From NCBI RefSeq assembly GCF_049243985.1, contig NC_135378.1:37234941-37298940 (forward strand): a stretch of 64,000 bases of DNA, written 5' to 3'. This document shows positions 61,001-64,000 of the stretch, piece after piece. The notes under the pieces are model-generated. The model was given only the letters and a program-made list of their open reading frames with translations, was not told where the DNA came from and made no database searches. This DNA comes from Paroedura picta (lineage: Eukaryota > Chordata > Lepidosauria > Squamata > Gekkonidae). Position numbers and translations under genes: made by a program. The stretch's first letter is position 1; the number at the start of each line of letters is the position of its first letter.

Positions 61001-62800
61001 AGCCATTGATGGATACTCTTTGCAGTTCTTCTAAGCAGCCTGATTTTCCATAGGATTTAAAAGTTTAAAAGTTTCTGTTACCCTTTATGTTCATTCTGAC
61101 AAGTATATAGTTTTATTATACTTCAATTTGAATCTTCACCATTTAAATTTCTTTTCTGTACTATTAGAAACCCAGCTGGTCATTTTTACACGGAGTGAAA
61201 ATCTCCATATTTTTCCTACAATTCAATAAGAATGTCAATGTCCATGTCAATGAGTTGTTATGGGCACTGATATCTTATATTTTTAGATAGATCTAATATG
61301 TATATATCAGCATATATATGCTGACCTGGCAGTCTTTATGACTGGATCATAAACAATATAACCATCTGCATTTCACTTCTGAACATTTTCTTTATTGAAG
61401 CACATATTTTAAAAATATCACTACTCTTACATCTGTCAGTGACTGGTGTTAATGCCAGGTTAACACCATGCTGGGAGATGTACTGAAAAGTAACATGTAC
61501 CATGCTGAGTACTAAAGAGCCATTTACAGAAGAAACTGTAGTATGGGATTCCATCTGGGGAAGTGGCACCCATGCTTGTCTTGAAGCATATGTGCTTATG
61601 TCCATTATAGAATGAGCCACTGAACATTAAAATAATGTATGTGCTGTATTGGAGCCATGCTTGAAGGCTGTCCAGATATGTCAGCTTCCTATCTATTCTT
61701 TGTTTATTATACCATTGCCCTGTGACCTGCATTATTACTTTTACCCATATGTTTCTCAGAACAATTCAAGGTGTTGGTTTTGACTTTTAAAGCTCAAGTT
61801 GTTTTGGTCCAATTTATCTAAGGATATGCCTTCTCCCTTATTAAGCTTCCTGTTCTTTTTGATCTGCCAGAGAGCCATGCTCAAGATTCTGTCTCAGATA
61901 GATACATAGTTGGCATCTACCAGAAGTAAGGCATTTTCAATACTAACCCCAGTGTTTTCAAATGCAATTAAAGTTTTACCCCCCGGATTAGAAATAGTTG
62001 CTCAAGGATCTAGGGCAAATCATCTCAAAGCACCCATTCTGTCAATTGAAAATAAAAGAACTGACAGCAATAAAGAAAATAAAGAAAATAAAAGAACTGA
62101 CAGCACACCTTTAAAAGTGACCTTTTTATCTGTGCTAGAAGGAAGGTCAACAATAGGGGGGAGCAGGAGTGGTTCAAGGATCCATGGGACCTATAGCATC
62201 AGAGCCAGTTTAAGGATTTCCAGGGCAATTGCAGCAGGAGCAGTCAGACTGAGGGCGGGGGGCAAAGTGAAAAGAGGTCCTTAAAGAGGGAAAAGGGGAT
62301 AGAAGAGGGGCTACGGTCCTTATCCATGGAGGAACGCATCATGCAGGGTCCCTGGAGGCACGGAGTCCATAGCACATGCTACATGTTCTACAGGTATAAA
62401 CCGGCCAAGGGGAGGAGTAGCTCAACTAATGAGACTGTTTTGAACATTGTGCTGCCATGATTCTCTAGGTCACCTTGACAAGATTACAGCAGTTGGAGAA
62501 ACCCAAAAAGAATTCATTGTTGCAACAGCTTCCTGTGATGGGACTTTGAAACTATGGGATTTGCGTCTTGGTAAAGCTACTTTCACTCTGCGTGGTGTTG
62601 GAAAGAATATCAGTGCTATTGTGGTGTGCTTGGAGAACAGGTTGGTGGCTGTATCTGACAAGACCACCATTAAAATCTGGGATCTTTCTTCAGAAAGAAT
62701 AATATATGCAGCCGGTGAGTTTTTAGATACTCCAATATTAACATCTGCAATGAGTGGGCAGCTCCTGCTGGTTTTCTTTAATGGCAGCCACATGGTTCAG
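42927..62800 (+). CDS. NWD-type STAND NTPase (DUF4062-like + NACHT + WD40), 3'-partial, 15 exons
   Basis: Predicted intracellular NTPase switch/scaffold related to NWD1 and NWD2. Exons: 42927-43001, 44006-44525, 47188-47387, 47833-48248, 49496-49650, 49958-50166, 51761-51900, 52496-52603, 54079-54237, 54992-55115, 55691-55900, 57295-58175, 59444-59583, 60850-60978, 62469-62800. All have AG/GT borders and matching phases, giving 1,266 residues without a stop. Layout: novel N-terminus 1-180; NWD/DUF4062-like domain about 185-420, with [11 protein letters not shown] and [16 protein letters not shown] (NWD2 has a very similar YCRDENSVPAAYYLRP as I recall it); Walker [10 protein letters not shown] at 638-646; Walker [12 protein letters not shown] at 724-734; NACHT winged-helix part about 770-1110; first WD40 blades with LKLWDL and IKIWDL from 1156. 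More WD40 exons must lie to the right. Family is sure; orthology to NWD1, NWD2 or a third paralogue is not resolved. Confidence 0.92.
44006..44525 (+). CDS. NACHT-WD40 gene exon 2, unrecognised N-terminal extension
   Basis: A 520-nt exon with acceptor tctgttatttag and a caaggtac donor in phase 1. Residues about 26-184 are polar (S, N, Q, E, H rich) and match no domain I know. Only the last residues, [14 protein letters not shown], enter the conserved NWD N-terminal domain; the codon split at the donor completes an Asp with exon 3. NWD2 has a much shorter leader before the equivalent VRVFIS strand. Confidence 0.85.
44731..45017 (-). repeat. tRNA-derived SINE with (GGTAAA)n end, second copy
   Basis: About 90 percent identical by eye to 36793-37078, same orientation. 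It sits in intron 2 of the NACHT-WD40 gene. Confidence 0.85.
46060..46730. mobile_element. Possible solo LTR (old LTR element), about 670 bp
   Basis: GC-rich block with a promoter-like half and poly(A)-signal-like ataaaa/aataaa in its second half, followed by an R-U5-like text. Ends ttggcgg and acgccaa are inverted, and flanks gatag/tatag nearly match. No coding part. Family cannot be named; it is a fossil in intron 2 of the NACHT-WD40 gene. Confidence 0.4.
47188..47387 (+). CDS. NACHT-WD40 gene exon 3, DUF4062-like domain
   Basis: Encodes [20 protein letters not shown] followed by the diagnostic [12 protein letters not shown]. The D-x-R/Y-W-G motif after a helix-strand unit is shared with NWD1, NWD2 and TEP1. 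Phase 1 in, phase 0 out; donor gtaagt. Confidence 0.92.
47833..48248 (+). CDS. NACHT-WD40 gene exon 4, end of the DUF4062-like domain and acidic linker
   Basis: Starts [17 protein letters not shown], the glycine-rich strand equivalent to FVGLLGEKYG of NWD2. It then runs through a long polar insert (residues about 290-380: repeated E, K, S, T) and ends with [18 protein letters not shown], the most conserved motif of this domain in the NWD family. The insert appears longer than in NWD2. Confidence 0.92.
48595..48995 (+). repeat. Unclassified interspersed repeat, copy B
   Basis: Second copy of the family at 7803-8270, here in intron 4 of the NACHT-WD40 gene. The long open readings within it on both strands are side effects of its GC content. 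Confidence 0.65.
49060..49088 (+). repeat. (CAA)n/(AAT)n microsatellite
   Basis: About seven CAA units followed by AAT units in intron 4 of the NACHT-WD40 gene. Confidence 0.9.
49716..49876. mobile_element. MITE with 19-bp terminal inverted repeats
   Basis: Left end ctagggttgggcgcttcgg and right end ccgaagtgcccaaccctag are inverted with one mismatch, 161 bp in all, CpG-rich inside. It lies in intron 5, only 65 bp after exon 5 and 81 bp before exon 6. Confidence 0.8.
51305..51575 (+). repeat. tRNA-derived SINE
   Basis: Head agtgtggtatagtggttaag, B box gggtttgattcccctctcc, body ttacagggtgtctcttgtgg, tail ttttcttcttct. Member of the 2468 family in intron 6 of the NACHT-WD40 gene. Confidence 0.85.
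54079..54237 (+). CDS. NACHT-WD40 gene exon 9, Walker A (P-loop)
   Basis: Encodes [14 protein letters not shown] followed by [19 protein letters not shown]. The GxxGxGKS/T P-loop is intact, including Lys644 and Ser645, so nucleotide binding is expected. The exon joins in phase 2 to the strand [13 protein letters not shown] of exon 10 (54992-55115). Confidence 0.95.
54448..54504. repeat. Nested palindromes in intron 9
   Basis: cagtatactgtacagtatac is a near-perfect palindrome, and ctgtaatatgcaattac occurs twice around it. The stretch could extrude a cruciform; no known element recognised. Confidence 0.7.
55691..55900 (+). CDS. NACHT-WD40 gene exon 11, Walker B
   Basis: Encodes [18 protein letters not shown], a Walker B strand with the extra acidic pair (D-x-x-D-E) typical of NACHT domains, then [19 protein letters not shown], the sensor-1 strand. 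Acceptor ctcaaaaaag is weak in sequence but is preceded by a long T run; phase 0 at both ends. Confidence 0.93.
56718..56839 (+). repeat. CR1 LINE 3' end
   Basis: Contains gctgatcctgcgttgagcag, gaggttggacttaatggcct and the hallmark ccttccaactctatgattct tail. 5'-truncated. Confidence 0.85.
57295..58175 (+). CDS. NACHT-WD40 gene exon 12, large exon with NACHT helical and winged-helix parts
   Basis: 881 nt, the longest exon. Encodes [20 protein letters not shown], then the [12 protein letters not shown] helix with the conserved proline and the [20 protein letters not shown] winged helix, which matches the LT-x-SR-x-GL-x-E-x-ELLDLLS pattern of NWD proteins. It ends in phase 2 at gaaaggtggg. The reading frame is open throughout, which argues for present-day selection. 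Confidence 0.95.
58207..58440 (+). repeat. tRNA-derived SINE, diverged
   Basis: Head catggcatagcaattagagg, B-box-like text (aacccatgttttaatgccca), body ggtaacctaggatcagtcac, 3' gtagaatataaatg. It begins about 30 bp after exon 12 of the NACHT-WD40 gene. Confidence 0.65.
58636..59296 (+). mobile_element. L2-like LINE, 3' part of the reverse-transcriptase ORF and tail
   Basis: The translation [20 protein letters not shown], then [34 protein letters not shown] and [18 protein letters not shown] is the conserved C-terminal segment of L2/CR1-group ORF2. The element is 5'-truncated; the reading decays after the YLR motif. The tail ggagtggcgggaaataaatc is followed by a microsatellite. Confidence 0.85.
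59297..59397 (+). repeat. (TAATAG)n microsatellite forming the LINE tail
   Basis: About sixteen six-base units directly after the L2-like 3' end, as expected for a family whose tail is a short repeat. It ends about 45 bp before exon 13 of the NACHT-WD40 gene. Confidence 0.9.
59738..60370 (-). mobile_element. CR1 LINE fragment, reverse orientation
   Basis: The minus strand reads [20 protein letters not shown], then [20 protein letters not shown] and DIIAVFE, the C-terminal part of CR1 ORF2, followed by the 3' tail ending at tctatgat-like text at 59738. The right limit is approximate. The reading ends where the ORF is truncated. Confidence 0.88.
60565..60641 (+). repeat. CR1 LINE 3' end
   Basis: ggctaatccagccttgagca, ggttggactagatggcctat and the gattctgtgattcta tail; only the last 80 bp remain. 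Confidence 0.8.
62469..62800 (+). CDS. NACHT-WD40 gene exon 15, first WD40 repeats
   Basis: Starts [10 protein letters not shown] and contains two blades: [20 protein letters not shown] and [20 protein letters not shown], followed by the start of a third. GH and WD dipeptides sit at the expected places. A propeller needs about seven blades, and NWD proteins carry about two propellers, so most of the WD40 region is beyond the window. Donor gtgagt, phase 0. Confidence 0.95.
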
Positions 62801-62920
62801 GTGAGTTATTTTCCCTTAATCATACAAATATTTGCATTTCAGCAATTGTTAGGCAATTAAGAGCCTTAAAATGTATAAAAATATTTTTTTATAAAATCTC
62901 AAATATTGTCAAGGATGGGG

Positions 62921-63074
62921 CAGCCAGCTGGGTTATCTTGGGCTCACTGCTGCACTGAAAAAGCTGTTCTGACCAAGCAGTAAGATCAGGGCTCTTTCAG
63001 TCTCGCCTATCTCACATAGTCTCTGTTCTGGGGAGAGGAAAGGGAAGGAGATTGTAAGCCGCTTTGAGACTCCT
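62921..63074 (+). repeat. SINE, 5' part, split by an insertion
   Basis: cagccagctgggttatcttg and following body text to gccgctttgagactcct, the point where the 2468 family should continue with ggtagagaaaag. That continuation is found at 63868. Confidence 0.8.
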
Positions 63075-63867
63075 GGGCTGGTTCTGTACTCACTTCCCCC
63101 CCCCCCCATTGCTGTTCTTGCTGTATTCAGATTGACCTGAACCCAGATCTTCCACCTTCCTTTTTACTGAATTGAAACAGCCATTGCCTTTTACACTGAA
63201 TTGTCTGGCTGCTCTGACCTTCCCACTTGATTGGGGAAGCTAAAAGGGGGGAGGGGAACGGTGGTTATGTGAAGCTCCAGCTGGCGTTGAAGGAGCACAA
63301 GACTGGAGAGGGGTTTGTTTCCTGCCTTTTGCCTCCTATACAACCAAAGCAAGTGGAGGGGGGGTGGAAATGAACCCGAGACTGCTTATTTTTATTTTCT
63401 TGAGTGAGTGAGGGGGAAGAACGAGGGGGGGAACAATCCAAAAGGCAAATCTTGGCACATGGGCTTTTGGAGCACAGGCGTTTAAAAAATGAGGGCAAAA
63501 ATAAATCTTGTGAGGGAATGGGAACTAGGAACCAGTTTTCCTGCAGTCCTTGAATTGACACCCTGACCAATCAGTGACAGACTACCGAGCCAGTGTTGGA
63601 GGTGCAAAGAAGGGGAAGAAAGTTAATCCAGCAGAATGCTGACATCTACATTTGAAATACTGGGGCTTTCAGAGGGCTTTTCTCAGATGTAGTGAGTTAT
63701 ATCCTGGATATCGCAGGGAAAAATAGTGTCACCATGGATCAATCATAGATGTTGCACGGGGAAAATTTAAAGCGCTAAATATCAAAATGGAAAACAAATA
63801 AGGTGTAGATGAGTTTTATTAATATTTGGGGTCACAGGGGATAAAAAGCCCAGTGCAGAAAAGGCCC
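63075..63867. mobile_element. DNA transposon nested in a SINE, about 790 bp
   Basis: Begins gggctggttctgtac and ends gtgcagaaaaggccc; these are inverted repeats with four mismatches. Removing it restores a SINE junction between gagactcct and ggtagagaaaag. No transposase reading. The ends resemble those of 37394-38286 (gggcttttcgcac type), so the two families may be related. Confidence 0.7.
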
Positions 63868-63912
63868 TGGTAGAGAAAAGCAGCATATAAGAACCAACTC
63901 TTCTTCTTCTAT
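63868..63912 (+). repeat. SINE, 3' part after the insertion
   Basis: tggtagagaaaagcagcata then agaaccaactcttcttcttc, completing the SINE at 62921-63074. Confidence 0.8.
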
Positions 63913-64000
63913 AGTTGAGGAGAGAAATCTCCGACACGTGGTGTATGTGTTTATGTTCCTTTGACTTCCCATCCATTCCTTCCATGATTTGGGCTGATAG

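Larger units (their letters stand above)
62801..64000 (+). other. Intron 15 of the NACHT-WD40 gene (partial)
   Basis: No further WD40 exon is seen up to the right edge. The stretch is mostly a SINE split by a nested DNA transposon. Confidence 0.75.

Overview
The window is vertebrate nuclear DNA, almost certainly from a squamate reptile (lizard or gecko-like). Genes are split into short exons with GT-AG introns. The spaces between them hold a squamate-type repeat set: tRNA-derived SINEs with CTT-rich tails, Sauria-type SINEs, 5S rRNA-derived SINEs, CR1, L2-like and BovB LINEs, and many hAT-type and other small DNA transposons. I see no prokaryotic operons, CRISPR arrays or functional rRNA/tRNA genes.

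Region 1 (1-24,700, minus strand) is TRAPPC11, a subunit of the TRAPP III tethering complex. Twenty-five coding exons run from the start codon at 23138 down to 2990 and encode about 984 residues of a protein that is about 1,130 long in human. The last exons lie beyond the left edge. All exon phases join without a break.

Region 2 (about 23,900-24,750) is a CpG-rich bidirectional promoter with four CCAAT boxes in the same orientation and an E2F-like site. It separates TRAPPC11 from RWDD4.

Region 3 (24,690-30,540, plus strand) is RWDD4, complete in seven coding exons (186 residues), with a poly(A) signal at 30517. This TRAPPC11/RWDD4 head-to-head pair is also found on human 4q35.

Region 4 (30,540-42,900) is intergenic and crowded with transposons. 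It includes an 893-bp terminal-inverted-repeat element, a BovB LINE fragment and a GC-rich hAT MITE with a perfect 8-bp target-site duplication.

Region 5 (42,927 to beyond 62,800, plus strand) is the most notable content: an intact gene for a STAND NTPase of the NWD type (DUF4062-like N-terminal domain, NACHT, then WD40 repeats). Fifteen exons join in phase into 1,266 residues and the gene continues past the right edge. It resembles NWD1/NWD2 but sits beside RWDD4, where I know of no such gene in human. It also carries a serine/asparagine-rich N-terminal extension that I do not recognise. It is best treated as a third, little-described NWD paralogue until a phylogeny is made.
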